NCBI GenBank assembly: GCA_964451935.1
Contig: CAYVKE010000002.1
Span: 13,579-77,578, forward strand
DNA: 64,000 nucleotides
Reading direction: 5' to 3'
Source: CALFXN01 sp964451935
GTDB lineage: Bacteria; Synergistota; Synergistia; Synergistales; Aminobacteriaceae
The translations under genes were made by a program, and so were the position numbers. The notes under the pieces are model-generated. The model was not told the origin of the DNA, searched no databases, and worked only from the letters and a program-made list of their open reading frames with translations. How positions within the stretch are numbered: the first letter of the stretch is position 1; the number at the start of each line of letters is the position of its first letter. Shown piece after piece: positions 51,754 through 59,988 of the stretch.

Positions 51754-53487
51754 CTACTTCAGCGGCACGGTCACGGACTGGTGTTGGTCGAGCAGCGTGT
51801 CGGTCTTCGAGTAGGTCGACCAGCTCACGAGGCTCCAGTCCTTTTCGTTCCATCCGCACGGATACGGAATGAATCCCCACTTCCAGCACGTCTTCGGCCA
51901 GTTGACGTAAATCACGAGCCCGCCCTTCGGGCCGGAGAGCGTGTAGCCGATCGTCTCGTCGAGCGTCCCCGTGAGCTGCGTCGCGCCCGCGTCGGCCGCG
52001 ATGGTTCCGCCGAGCTTCGTATCGAAGGAACAGCCGATCAGGTAGAGCGTTCCACGGATGCCGCCCTTGGCGACGACGAGGTTGACGGCCGCGGATGCGT
52101 ACGCGCCGACGTCGACGAACGGCGACACGGTTCCCTCGAATTTCGAATTGACGCTGACGGTCGCCTTGATGCCGAGCGCGCCGCTCGCTCCCGCGCTGAC
52201 TTCGACCGGAACGATGCCGATAACGAACGTCTGCGAGTAGCCCATGTTCTTCTCGATCTGCCATGTCTTCTCCCACTCGAATCCCGCGTTGCCGCTCTGG
52301 CTGTAGAGCGTGATTCCGGCGAACTCGACGTCGAGGTCGAACGCGGAATCCGTCGGCAGGATCGGGTTGTAGTGCGCGTCCGACGTGATGCCGAGGAAGT
52401 CGAACGTGTGTCCGAGGACCGTCACGGGCAGCTTTCCGGAGACGGACGCCCCGATGCCGTTGAGCCCGAACCAGGCCTTGCCGAGGAAGTCGAGGTTCGC
52501 CCCGAAGTACTGGTTGTCGAAGCCCTTGGTGAAGCTCGTCTGGAAGTTCAGGCCGGCGTCGCCCTTCGATGCGACGGGGGAGCCCGCATAGACGTTCACG
52601 GGCTGCACGAGTTCGTTGTCGTTCGCGCGGGCCGCGAGCGTCAGGGCGTTCTCGTTCTCGTCGACCGCGTCGAGCGGATCGATGACGATTTTCACATTGG
52701 TCGAGGTCTTCCCTTCGAGCCGGGTGAGAACCTCCGGCGGGACGAGAAGATCCAGCATGACCGATTGCAGGACGTTTGCGTCGAGCGTTGAAAGAACCAG
52801 GCTGTTTTCGAAGGCCTTGCCCGCGGAATTCCAGATGCGGACGGGTTCGTACCCGGCGGTCGTCTCGACGTAGGCCATGATGTCGACGTTCGAAGCGCCG
52901 TGCGCGACCGATTCCACATCGACGGTCAGGGAAATGTGGTCGCGACGGTTCCCGTCGCCGAGTTCCTCGTCCTGCGAGATCACGAGGTACGAGGAATGGG
53001 CGTGAAGGGAATGGGCGACGAGATCCGGCTTCCCCCCGTCCGCCGCTACGGTGATCGCGACGTCGCCGGGCGCTTCGTACGCGATGTCGTCCGGAAGCGA
53101 GGTTTCGAGCGGGTCGACGTGGAGCAGGAGACTGTAGGTCCCGGGCGGAACGTCGTCCGAGAAGACGAACGACTGCGCGTAGATGCGTTCTCCGGATGAA
53201 ACGACCGGAATCGACGTGCTGCCGAAGTGATAGCTGTCAATCCGCTGTGTCGCTTCGTCTTTGCTGAGAAGGTAGTACGATATCCCGAGGTCGTTCCGGT
53301 CCGCGTCGCTGCTGAGCGTTACGGACAGCGAAACCGTGTGTCCCTTTTCGACCGTTTCCCGGGAAAGAAGCTCCACGGAACGCACCGAAACCTGCGACAG
53401 CGATACGGAATCGTTGCCGCCGCTGCACCCTCCGAGGACGAAGACGAGTTGCAGGAGCAGGAACCAGGCCAGATACTTTTTGCGCAT
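51754..53487 (-). CDS. Lipoprotein of unknown function, paralog of the one at 53716-55443
   Basis: A 577-aa lipoprotein: signal peptide II with lipobox LGGC (MRKKYLAWFLLLQLVFVLGGC). The mature part has two regions. Residues ~25-300 are beta-rich, with FSDDVPPGTYSLLLHVDPLET and IVIDPLDAVDENENAL. Residues ~320-577 form a conserved C-terminal domain with KGFDNQYFGANLDFLGKAW, TVLGHTFDFLGI, TVSPFVDVGAYAS and ADAGATQLTGTLDETIGY, ending YSKTDTLLDQHQSVTVPLK. It aligns over its full length with the second lipoprotein. I do not recognise the family. ATG 53487 has GGGGAGG ten bases upstream; longer frames are artefacts. Own promoter, and the HEAT gene follows. Confidence 0.8.
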   Translation of the reverse strand: MRKKYLAWFLLLQLVFVLGGCSGGNDSVSLSQVSVRSVELLSRETVEKGHTVSLSVTLSSDADRNDLGISYYLLSKDEATQRIDSYHFGSTSIPVVSSGERIYAQSFVFSDDVPPGTYSLLLHVDPLETSLPDDIAYEAPGDVAITVAADGGKPDLVAHSLHAHSSYLVISQDEELGDGNRRDHISLTVDVESVAHGASNVDIMAYVETTAGYEPVRIWNSAGKAFENSLVLSTLDANVLQSVMLDLLVPPEVLTRLEGKTSTNVKIVIDPLDAVDENENALTLAARANDNELVQPVNVYAGSPVASKGDAGLNFQTSFTKGFDNQYFGANLDFLGKAWFGLNGIGASVSGKLPVTVLGHTFDFLGITSDAHYNPILPTDSAFDLDVEFAGITLYSQSGNAGFEWEKTWQIEKNMGYSQTFVIGIVPVEVSAGASGALGIKATVSVNSKFEGTVSPFVDVGAYASAAVNLVVAKGGIRGTLYLIGCSFDTKLGGTIAADAGATQLTGTLDETIGYTLSGPKGGLVIYVNWPKTCWKWGFIPYPCGWNEKDWSLVSWSTYSKTDTLLDQHQSVTVPLK

Positions 53488-53596
53488 GAATATGCTGCCT
53501 CCCCTGTATTGGAATATGGAAGAACGGAAAAAAACGCTCCGGCGGCGCGCGGGGATCGTTGCCGATCCGCATGCGTCGCCGGAATCTTCAAAGGTA

Positions 53597-53625
53597 TACA
53601 TACCGCGTCGCCCCCGGATCGTCAA
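53597..53625 (-). promoter_or_regulatory. Promoter of the lipoprotein-HEAT unit
   Basis: On the minus strand: TTGACG, a 17-nt spacer and TATGTA, with the flanking run GTATGTATA. The same arrangement occurs before the paralogous lipoprotein gene. Confidence 0.65.
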
Positions 53626-53655
53626 GGCGCACAGGCGCGTAAATGCAATCCCGCG

Positions 53656-53697
53656 AAAAAAGCCCCCCGGGACGCAGCGCGTCCTGGGGGGCTTTCG
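53656..53697 (-). terminator. Rho-independent terminator after the second lipoprotein gene
   Basis: AAAGCCCCCCAGGAC / GTCCCGGGGGGCTTT with a 7-nt loop and a six-T run on the minus strand. It separates the two lipoprotein genes into different transcription units. Confidence 0.88.
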
Positions 53698-53715
53698 GCG
53701 TCACGCTCCCGTGCG

Positions 53716-55443
53716 CTACTTCAGCGGCACGGTCACCGACTGATGCTTGTCGAGCAGCGTGTCGGTCTTCGAGTAGGGCGACCAGCTCACGAGCGTCCAT
53801 TCCGCGTCCTTCGTGCACGGTTTGCAGATGATCCACCACTTGCAGCACCACGGATACCCGACATAGATCACGATCTCGCCCCTCGGGCCGGTCAGCGTGT
53901 AGCCGACCTTTCCGTCGAGCGTCCCGGTGAGCTGCGTCGCGCCCGCGTCTGCGGCGATCGTTCCGCCGAGCGTCGTCCCGAGGTCGAACTTGATCAGGTG
54001 GAGATTCCCCCGGACGCCGGCCTTCGCGACGAACGCGTCGACGCCCGCGGAGACGTACGTTCCGATATCGACGAACGGCGATACGGTTCCGTTGAAGGAC
54101 GAACTGACGTTCACGGCCGCCCTGAAGCCGAGGGCTCCGCTCACGCCCGCGCTCACTTTCACCGGAACGATGGCGATGACGAAACGCTGGTCGAACCCCT
54201 TGCTCTTCTCGACCTGCCACGTCTGCTCCCACGTGAAGCCCGCGTCGCCGTGTTTGGAATACACCGTGCTCCCGGCGAATTCGACGTCGAGGTCGAAGCC
54301 CGAATCCGTCGGCGTGACCGGGTTGTAGCGCGCGGCGGACGAGACTCCCAGGAAGTCGAACGTGTGGCTCAGGACCGTCACCGGCGTCGCGCCGGATACC
54401 TCTGACCCGATTCCTTTCCCTGAGAACCACGCCTTGGCGCGGAAATCGACCTTCGCGCCGAAGAACCTGTTGTCGAATCCCTTGCTGAAACTCGTCTCGA
54501 ACGTGGCGCCGCCGTCGCCTTTCGACCCGACGGGCGTTCCCGCGAAGATATTGACCGGCTCGACGAGTTCATTGTCGTTCTCGCGTTCATAAAGAACCAT
54601 GAGATCTTCGTTCTCATCGACGGCGTCAAGCGGGTCGACGACGATCCTGACGTTCGTCTGCGTCATTCCGGCCAGCCTGGCGCGAACATCCTCCGGTACG
54701 AGAAGATCCAGCGCGACCGACTGCACCGAGTTCACGCCGAGCGAGGGAATCGTGAAGGTCTCCGAGAAGGCCGCATCCGTCGGATTCCAGATCCGGACCG
54801 GCTCGTAGCCCGCGTTCGTCTCGACGTAGGCCATGACCGTCACATTCTCCGAGCCGTTCGCGACGGACTCGACGTCGATCGTCGCGGAAAGATTGTCGCG
54901 CCGCACGCCGTCGTCGGTTTCATCGTCCTGCAGGAGGATAAGATACGACGAGTCGGAGCGAATGTCGTGCAGCACGAGGTCCGGTTTTCCCTGGTCCGTC
55001 CCGATCCGCGCCGTGACGTCGTCCGGCGCGAAATACATGATGTCGCGGGGCAGCGTCGTCCCGAGCGGATCCAGGTGGACCGCCACGTGGTACGTTCCGG
55101 CGGGGACATCGTCGGAAAAGACGAAGCTCTGGAGGTACGTGTTTTCCCCGGACGCGACGGCCGGAATGACCGCGCCGCCGAAGTAGTACAGTTCCGGCTC
55201 TTCGGCTTCTTCATCGCCGCTGACGAGGTAATACGAAACCGCGAGATCGACGAAGTCCGTGTCGCTGCTCAGCGTCAGCGACGCCGCCGCGACGCTTTTC
55301 GGCTCGATCGTTCCGCGCGGGATGACCTCCACCGATCGCACCGAAAGCTGCGACGGCGGAGTGGAGTCGCCTCCCCCTCCGCACCCTCCGAGGACAAAGA
55401 CGAGCTGCAACAGAAGAAGCCGGACCAGGTGCTTTCTGCACAT
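53716..55443 (-). CDS. Lipoprotein of unknown function, paralog of the one at 51754-53487
   Basis: A 575-aa lipoprotein with lipobox LGGC (signal VRLLLLQLVFVLGGC). Same layout as its paralog: beta-rich N-terminal part (FSDDVPAGTYHVAVHLDPLGT, IVVDPLDAVDENEDLM) and conserved C-terminal domain (KGFDNRFFGAKVDFRAKAW, TVLSHTFDFLGV, TVSPFVDIGTYVS, ADAGATQLTGTLDGKVGY), ending with YSKTDTLLDKHQSVTVPLK. A Cys-rich stretch CCKWWIICKPC near residue 540 replaces CWKWGFIPYPC of the paralog. Expressed from its own promoter and followed by a terminator. Divergent from the IclR gene at 55696. Confidence 0.8.
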   Translation of the reverse strand: MCRKHLVRLLLLQLVFVLGGCGGGGDSTPPSQLSVRSVEVIPRGTIEPKSVAAASLTLSSDTDFVDLAVSYYLVSGDEEAEEPELYYFGGAVIPAVASGENTYLQSFVFSDDVPAGTYHVAVHLDPLGTTLPRDIMYFAPDDVTARIGTDQGKPDLVLHDIRSDSSYLILLQDDETDDGVRRDNLSATIDVESVANGSENVTVMAYVETNAGYEPVRIWNPTDAAFSETFTIPSLGVNSVQSVALDLLVPEDVRARLAGMTQTNVRIVVDPLDAVDENEDLMVLYERENDNELVEPVNIFAGTPVGSKGDGGATFETSFSKGFDNRFFGAKVDFRAKAWFSGKGIGSEVSGATPVTVLSHTFDFLGVSSAARYNPVTPTDSGFDLDVEFAGSTVYSKHGDAGFTWEQTWQVEKSKGFDQRFVIAIVPVKVSAGVSGALGFRAAVNVSSSFNGTVSPFVDIGTYVSAGVDAFVAKAGVRGNLHLIKFDLGTTLGGTIAADAGATQLTGTLDGKVGYTLTGPRGEIVIYVGYPWCCKWWIICKPCTKDAEWTLVSWSPYSKTDTLLDKHQSVTVPLK

Positions 55444-55529
55444 GAATGCGATCCCTCCCTGATTGATGGAATTCGGTGCGGTGACGGGAAAACGGCGGTG
55501 CGAAAATTTCTCAAGATTTTCTATAGATA

Positions 55530-55558
55530 TACATACTCCGTCGCGGGAGGAAGGTCAA
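55530..55558 (-). promoter_or_regulatory. Promoter of the second lipoprotein gene
   Basis: On the minus strand: TTGACC, a 17-nt spacer and TATGTA within GTATGTATA. Nearly the same box set and spacing as at 53597-53625. Confidence 0.65.
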
Positions 55559-55608
55559 GGAGTCCTGCGTGCGACCGTGCGGCCGGATGTCATGGGACGA
55601 AGGCCGCA

Positions 55609-55637
55609 TTGACAGCGACGCGACGAGCCGATACAAT
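55609..55637 (+). promoter_or_regulatory. Promoter of the IclR / ureide operon
   Basis: Perfect TTGACA (55609-55614), a 17-nt spacer and TACAAT (55632-55637). Just after it come a second GATACAAT (55642-55649) and the inverted repeat AAGAC-GTT-GTCTT (55650-55662), candidate operator sites for the regulator. Confidence 0.8.
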
Positions 55638-55695
55638 ACGAGATACAATAAGACGTTGTCTTGGTATATGAGACGATACGAATCGAGGGAACAGC

Positions 55696-56484
55696 ATGGA
55701 CCCCACCCGGTATCTGAACCACTCCATACAGCGCGCGTTGCAGATCCTCGAATTGTTCAGCCGCCACACCAGCCCGCTCGGCGTTTCCGAGATCAGCCGC
55801 ATCGTCGGAATCCACAAGAGCACGATCCACCGTCTCGTGATTACACTGGAACACGCGGGGTGGCTGCTTCGGGTTCCGGGGACGGACAAGTACCGCCTCG
55901 GACTCAAGGTCCTGGCGCTCGGACGCATCGTCGACCGGAGCATCACGTCCTGTTCCGCCGCCCGGCCGGTTCTCGAGGAGCTTGCCGCGGACACGGGCGA
56001 GACGGTCATCCTCACGATGTCCGACGAGGAGGGGGCCATCTGCGTCGACAAGATCGAAACGACGCATCGCCTCAAGATCTCTTCCGAACTCGGGCAGCAT
56101 TTCCCGCTGCATGCAGGGGCGACCGGCTTCGCCGTTCTCATGTGCATGCCCGAAGAACGCGTCCGGCAGATTCTCTACGAAAAACCCCTCAGGGCGTTCA
56201 CGCCGAAGACGATCACCGATCCGGGCCGCGTCTTCGAGAAGTATCTCGAGCGACGGCAAAAGGGCTACATCGTCGCGTCGGGCGAGGTCGATCCCGGCGT
56301 TACGGGAATCGCGGTTCCGGTTTATTTCCCGTTCGAATGCTCCTGCGGCAGCGTCGGCATTACGCTGCCCGATAACCGCGCGACGGGAGAGACGCTGGAA
56401 ATTCTCGTCCAGAAGGTCCTGGACGCGGCCGAAGAGATCCGCAAACGCGTGGATCTGACGCAGGCTCCCGCGGAAGGAGCGTAG
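55696..56484 (+). CDS. IclR family transcriptional regulator of the ureide operon
   Basis: A 262-aa regulator with an N-terminal helix-turn-helix (SIQRALQILELFSRH, VSEISRIVGIHKSTIHRLVITLE) and a C-terminal effector-binding domain (HFPLHAGATGFAVLMCM, KGYIVASGEVDPGVTGIAVPVYF). First gene of the cluster; the amidohydrolase starts 8 nt after its stop. It probably senses a pathway intermediate and controls the operon, including itself. Confidence 0.9.
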   Translation: MDPTRYLNHSIQRALQILELFSRHTSPLGVSEISRIVGIHKSTIHRLVITLEHAGWLLRVPGTDKYRLGLKVLALGRIVDRSITSCSAARPVLEELAADTGETVILTMSDEEGAICVDKIETTHRLKISSELGQHFPLHAGATGFAVLMCMPEERVRQILYEKPLRAFTPKTITDPGRVFEKYLERRQKGYIVASGEVDPGVTGIAVPVYFPFECSCGSVGITLPDNRATGETLEILVQKVLDAAEEIRKRVDLTQAPAEGA

Positions 56485-56491
56485 CGGATAT

Positions 56492-57847
56492 ATGGCCCCG
56501 GTTCTCGATCTGCTGATCCGGAACGCGCGGGTCGCCGTTCCCGAAGGCGTTTTTCAGGGTTCCGTCGGGATTCGGGACGGCCGGATCGCGGTTCTCTGCG
56601 ACAGCGCGTGTGTCCCGCAGGCGACGGAGCGGATCGACGCGCGAGGCGCGCTGCTCCTTCCCGGCGGGATCGACACGCACGTTCATCTTCGCGAGCCCGC
56701 CTGCCCCGAACGGGGCGGTTTCGCGACCGAAACGGCCGCCGCCGCCGCCGGCGGCGTCACAACGATTCTTGAAATGCCCATCTCCGCTCCGCCCCAGTAT
56801 TCCGCCGCCATCCTCAAAAATCGCATCGACATCGCCTCCCGCGCTTCGCTCGTCGACTTCGGCTTCTACGGCGGCGCCGGAGCGGAGCATATCGACCGCA
56901 TCCACGAGTTCGAGGGGATCCTGTCCCCTACAGACGGCGTCCTTCACGACGTTCTTGCGGCGGTCGCGAAGACCGGGCGGATCTGCGCCGTTCACGCCGA
57001 AAACGACGACATCATCGGCGCGGCGACAAAACGCCTTCGCGCGGCCGGACGGACGGATTTCGCCGCGCACGCCCTGTCGCGCCCCCCGCTCGCCGAAGTC
57101 CGGGCGGTCGAAAAGGTCCTGCGCTATGCGGGCGACGCCGGCGCACGAGTGAGCGTCTGCCACGTCTCGACCCCCGGCGCGATGGAGCTGATCCGCGGCG
57201 CGAAGCGCGCCGGGCGCCCCGTACACGCCGAAACCTGCCCGCAATACCTCTTTTGCTGCGAGGATGACGCGGCCGCGTTCGGCCCGTACGCGAAATACAA
57301 CCCGCCGATCCGCGACCGCGCCTCGATGGAGGGGCTCTGGCCCTTTCTGACGGACGGGACGGTCGACTATATCGGCAGCGATCACGGCCCGTTCTTGCCG
57401 GAAGAGAAGGACCCCGGTCTTTCGGACATCTTCTTGGCGCCCGCCGGAGGCGTGGGGTTCGAGGAACGCCTGCCGCTGCTGCTGACGGCCGTCCGCGACG
57501 GACGGCTCGCCTTCGATGCGTTCCTTCGCTGCACGGGCGAGCGGCCCGCGCGCGCCTTCGGCCTCTATCCTCGAAAGGGCGTCATCGCTTTGGGAGCCGA
57601 CGCGGACCTTGTCCTTGCGGATACGGAGCACCCGTTCGTTCTGGACCGGAAGCGGATGCTCACGAAGGCGCGTGAAACGGCGCGGCTCTACGACGGACGC
57701 GAGGTTGTCGGACGCGTGCTTGCGACGTGGGTGCGCGGGAGATGCGTCTATTCGAACGGTTCCGCCGACGCGACGGCGCGCGGGTGGGGGCAATGGCTCC
57801 GTCACTCCGGCGCGTGTGCGTCGGCGAGCGCGGAATACATGAATTGA
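56492..57847 (+). CDS. Dihydropyrimidinase/allantoinase-like amidohydrolase lacking the bridging-lysine segment
   Basis: A 451-aa member of the cyclic amidohydrolase group. Metal ligands seen: DTHVHLREP (HxH), VHAENDD (His), HVSTPGAME (His) and GSDHGPF (Asp). Compared with the next gene's product it lacks about 23 residues just after DRIHEF; in the paralog that stretch contains FKTFL, the Lys that is carbamylated and bridges the two metals. The reading frame is intact across the loss. The enzyme is therefore probably inactive, single-metal, or a partner subunit of its paralog. C-terminal ARGWGQWL matches the paralog's AQGWGKCL. Confidence 0.82.
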   Translation: MAPVLDLLIRNARVAVPEGVFQGSVGIRDGRIAVLCDSACVPQATERIDARGALLLPGGIDTHVHLREPACPERGGFATETAAAAAGGVTTILEMPISAPPQYSAAILKNRIDIASRASLVDFGFYGGAGAEHIDRIHEFEGILSPTDGVLHDVLAAVAKTGRICAVHAENDDIIGAATKRLRAAGRTDFAAHALSRPPLAEVRAVEKVLRYAGDAGARVSVCHVSTPGAMELIRGAKRAGRPVHAETCPQYLFCCEDDAAAFGPYAKYNPPIRDRASMEGLWPFLTDGTVDYIGSDHGPFLPEEKDPGLSDIFLAPAGGVGFEERLPLLLTAVRDGRLAFDAFLRCTGERPARAFGLYPRKGVIALGADADLVLADTEHPFVLDRKRMLTKARETARLYDGREVVGRVLATWVRGRCVYSNGSADATARGWGQWLRHSGACASASAEYMN

Positions 57848-57890
57848 ACCCCCGCATTTGTCGGGGACGAGGAGGTACGGAAGAGACATC

Positions 57891-59285
57891 ATGAACACGG
57901 TTGATCTTGTCATACGCAACGCACAGGTGTATTCGAACGGAGAACTGGTTCCGGGCGGGCTGGCGATCGACGGCGGAAAGATCGTCGCGATCGGCGACGA
58001 ACGCTTTCTCCCGGCCGGACGGGAAGAGCTGGACGCGGGTGGCAAGGCGGTCCTTCCCGGAGTGGTGGACTCGCACATGCACGTCCGCGATCCGGGGCAC
58101 AGAGAGCGCGGGACGTTCGTGACCGAGAGCATGGCCTGCGCGAGCGCGGGCGTGACGACGTTCCTGGAGCACCCGATCTCCTGCCCGCCCCCCTATTCGC
58201 CGGAGATCCTGCAGAAGCGCAAGGATTCGGCGGCCCCGCAGTCGCTGGTGGACTACGCGTTCTTCGGCGCGGCCGGGTCGGAGTTCACGGATGAGATCGG
58301 CCGGGTCGCCAAAGAGGGCATCGTCGCGTTCAAGACGTTCCTTCACGAGGCGCCCGAGGGGCGCGACGAGGAGTTCCGCGGCCTCACGATGGCCAACGAC
58401 GGCGCGATCCTCGACGGCTTCGCGGCCGTTGCGGAAACGGGCCTGATCCTGACGGTCCACGCCGAAAACAACGACATGATCCAGCGCCTGATCAAAAAGT
58501 TCCGGGCCGAGGGCAAGACCGGCTTCGAATATCACGCGCTCTCGCGGCCCGAACTGGCCGAGGTCGAGACGGTCGAAAAGCTCATCCGCTTCGCGCGCGA
58601 GACGGGGATGCGCATCGCCTTCGCGCACGTCTCGACGCCGGAAGCGATGGAACTGATCGTCCGCGCCAGGCGCGCGGGGCAGGAGGTCTACCTCGAGACC
58701 TGCCCGCACTACCTCTTCCTCACGGACGCGACCATCGCGAAGATCGGCCCGTTCGCCAAGGGCAATCCGCCGCTCCGGAGCCGGGAGTCAATGGAAAAGC
58801 TCTGGGACTACGTCCGTGACGGATCGGTGGACTACATCGGCAGCGACCACAGCCCCTTCCTGCTCTCCGAGAAGGAGAAGGGCCTGAAGGACATCTTCAC
58901 GGCGGCGGCCGGTTCGCCGTGCGTCGAGATGTCGCTTGCGCTGATGCTCACGGCCGTCCGCGACGGCAAGCTGACGCTGAAGCGCTGCGTCGAACTCATG
59001 AGCGAGAACGCGGCCCGCATCTTCGGGCTCTTCCCGCGAAAGGGAATCCTCGCGGTCGGCGCGGACGCGGACCTCGTCGTCGTCGACATGGACAACGTCT
59101 GGAAGGTCTCGAACGACGACCTCGTCACGCACGCGAAGGCCATCGGAACGATGTACAACGGCATGGAACTCATCGGACGGCCCGTGCATACGGTCGTCCG
59201 CGGGCGGATCGTCATGCGCGACCGGAAGGTCGACGCGTCCGCGCAGGGCTGGGGGAAATGCCTGACCCCCGAGTGGAGCCGCTGA
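57891..59285 (+). CDS. Dihydropyrimidinase/hydantoinase/allantoinase family amidohydrolase
   Basis: A 464-aa di-metal hydrolase that opens cyclic amides. The full ligand set is present: DSHMHVRDPG (HxH), the carbamylated Lys in VAFKTFLHEAPEG, VHAENNDM, HVSTPEAME and GSDHSPFL. Length and order fit dihydropyrimidinase/allantoinase/hydantoinase; the exact ring (hydantoin, dihydropyrimidine, allantoin) cannot be decided by eye, but the racemase next door points to hydantoin-like substrates. GAGGAGG lies about 15 nt before the ATG at 57891 and GGAAGAG nearer. Confidence 0.88.
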   Translation: MNTVDLVIRNAQVYSNGELVPGGLAIDGGKIVAIGDERFLPAGREELDAGGKAVLPGVVDSHMHVRDPGHRERGTFVTESMACASAGVTTFLEHPISCPPPYSPEILQKRKDSAAPQSLVDYAFFGAAGSEFTDEIGRVAKEGIVAFKTFLHEAPEGRDEEFRGLTMANDGAILDGFAAVAETGLILTVHAENNDMIQRLIKKFRAEGKTGFEYHALSRPELAEVETVEKLIRFARETGMRIAFAHVSTPEAMELIVRARRAGQEVYLETCPHYLFLTDATIAKIGPFAKGNPPLRSRESMEKLWDYVRDGSVDYIGSDHSPFLLSEKEKGLKDIFTAAAGSPCVEMSLALMLTAVRDGKLTLKRCVELMSENAARIFGLFPRKGILAVGADADLVVVDMDNVWKVSNDDLVTHAKAIGTMYNGMELIGRPVHTVVRGRIVMRDRKVDASAQGWGKCLTPEWSR

Positions 59286-59286
59286 G

Positions 59287-59958
59287 ATGCGGATTCTGCT
59301 CATCAACCCGAACAGCGACGCGGCGATGACGGACGCGATCCGCCGCAAGGCGGAATCGTTCGCGAACGGGGAGTACGAGGTCGTCGCGGTCTCGACGCCC
59401 GGCGCGTCGAAGTTCGTCGCGACGTACGAGGATCACGCGAAGGCCGCGCCCGGAATGGCCGACCTCGTGCGACAGCACCAGGATGAATTCGACGCGTTCG
59501 TCATCGCGTGCCACGGCGATCCGAACATGGACCTCATGAAGGAGATCACGACGAAGCCCGTCGTCGGCATCGCGGAGGCCTCGATGAAGATCGCGACGAT
59601 GCTGGGGCACAGCTTTACGGTCATCGCGCCCGTCGAGCACAACGTCCCGAACAAATGGGCGCTGATCCGCAAGTACCACCTCGCGGACGACTGCGCCTCC
59701 GTCCGCGCCCCGAAGCACGGCGCGACGGGGACCGAAGAGGAGAAGCTCATCGAGGTCGGGCGCCGCGCGCTCGCGGAAGACATGGCCGAAGTGCTCGTCC
59801 TCGGCTGCGCGGGCTTCGCGGAACTCGACAAGCGCATGGAGCGGGAGCTCGGCGTCCCGGTGCTCGACGGCGTGGTCTGTGCGCTCATCGTCGCGACGGG
59901 ACTCGTGAAATACGGCGTATCCATCAGCAAGCAACGGCGCTACAACCCCGTGTTCTAG
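59287..59958 (+). CDS. Asp/Glu/hydantoin racemase family protein
   Basis: A 223-aa cytoplasmic racemase of the HyuA/aspartate-racemase fold. It begins MRILLINPNSDAAMTDAI; the two catalytic Cys are in FVIACHGDPNM and LVLGCAGFAEL; GIAEASMKIA and PVLDGVVCAL are family marks. The gene starts one base after the amidohydrolase stop, so the products very likely work on the same compound, interconverting hydantoin enantiomers or a related amino-acid derivative. Confidence 0.9.
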   Translation: MRILLINPNSDAAMTDAIRRKAESFANGEYEVVAVSTPGASKFVATYEDHAKAAPGMADLVRQHQDEFDAFVIACHGDPNMDLMKEITTKPVVGIAEASMKIATMLGHSFTVIAPVEHNVPNKWALIRKYHLADDCASVRAPKHGATGTEEEKLIEVGRRALAEDMAEVLVLGCAGFAELDKRMERELGVPVLDGVVCALIVATGLVKYGVSISKQRRYNPVF

Positions 59959-59988
59959 CGCCGAATATCAAAGGAGGGGACACAGAGA

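Noticed and set aside
51754..53625. Longer start of the first lipoprotein at 53625
   Set aside because: It would run through the promoter and remove the N-terminal position of the lipoprotein signal; ATG 53487 has the ribosome site.
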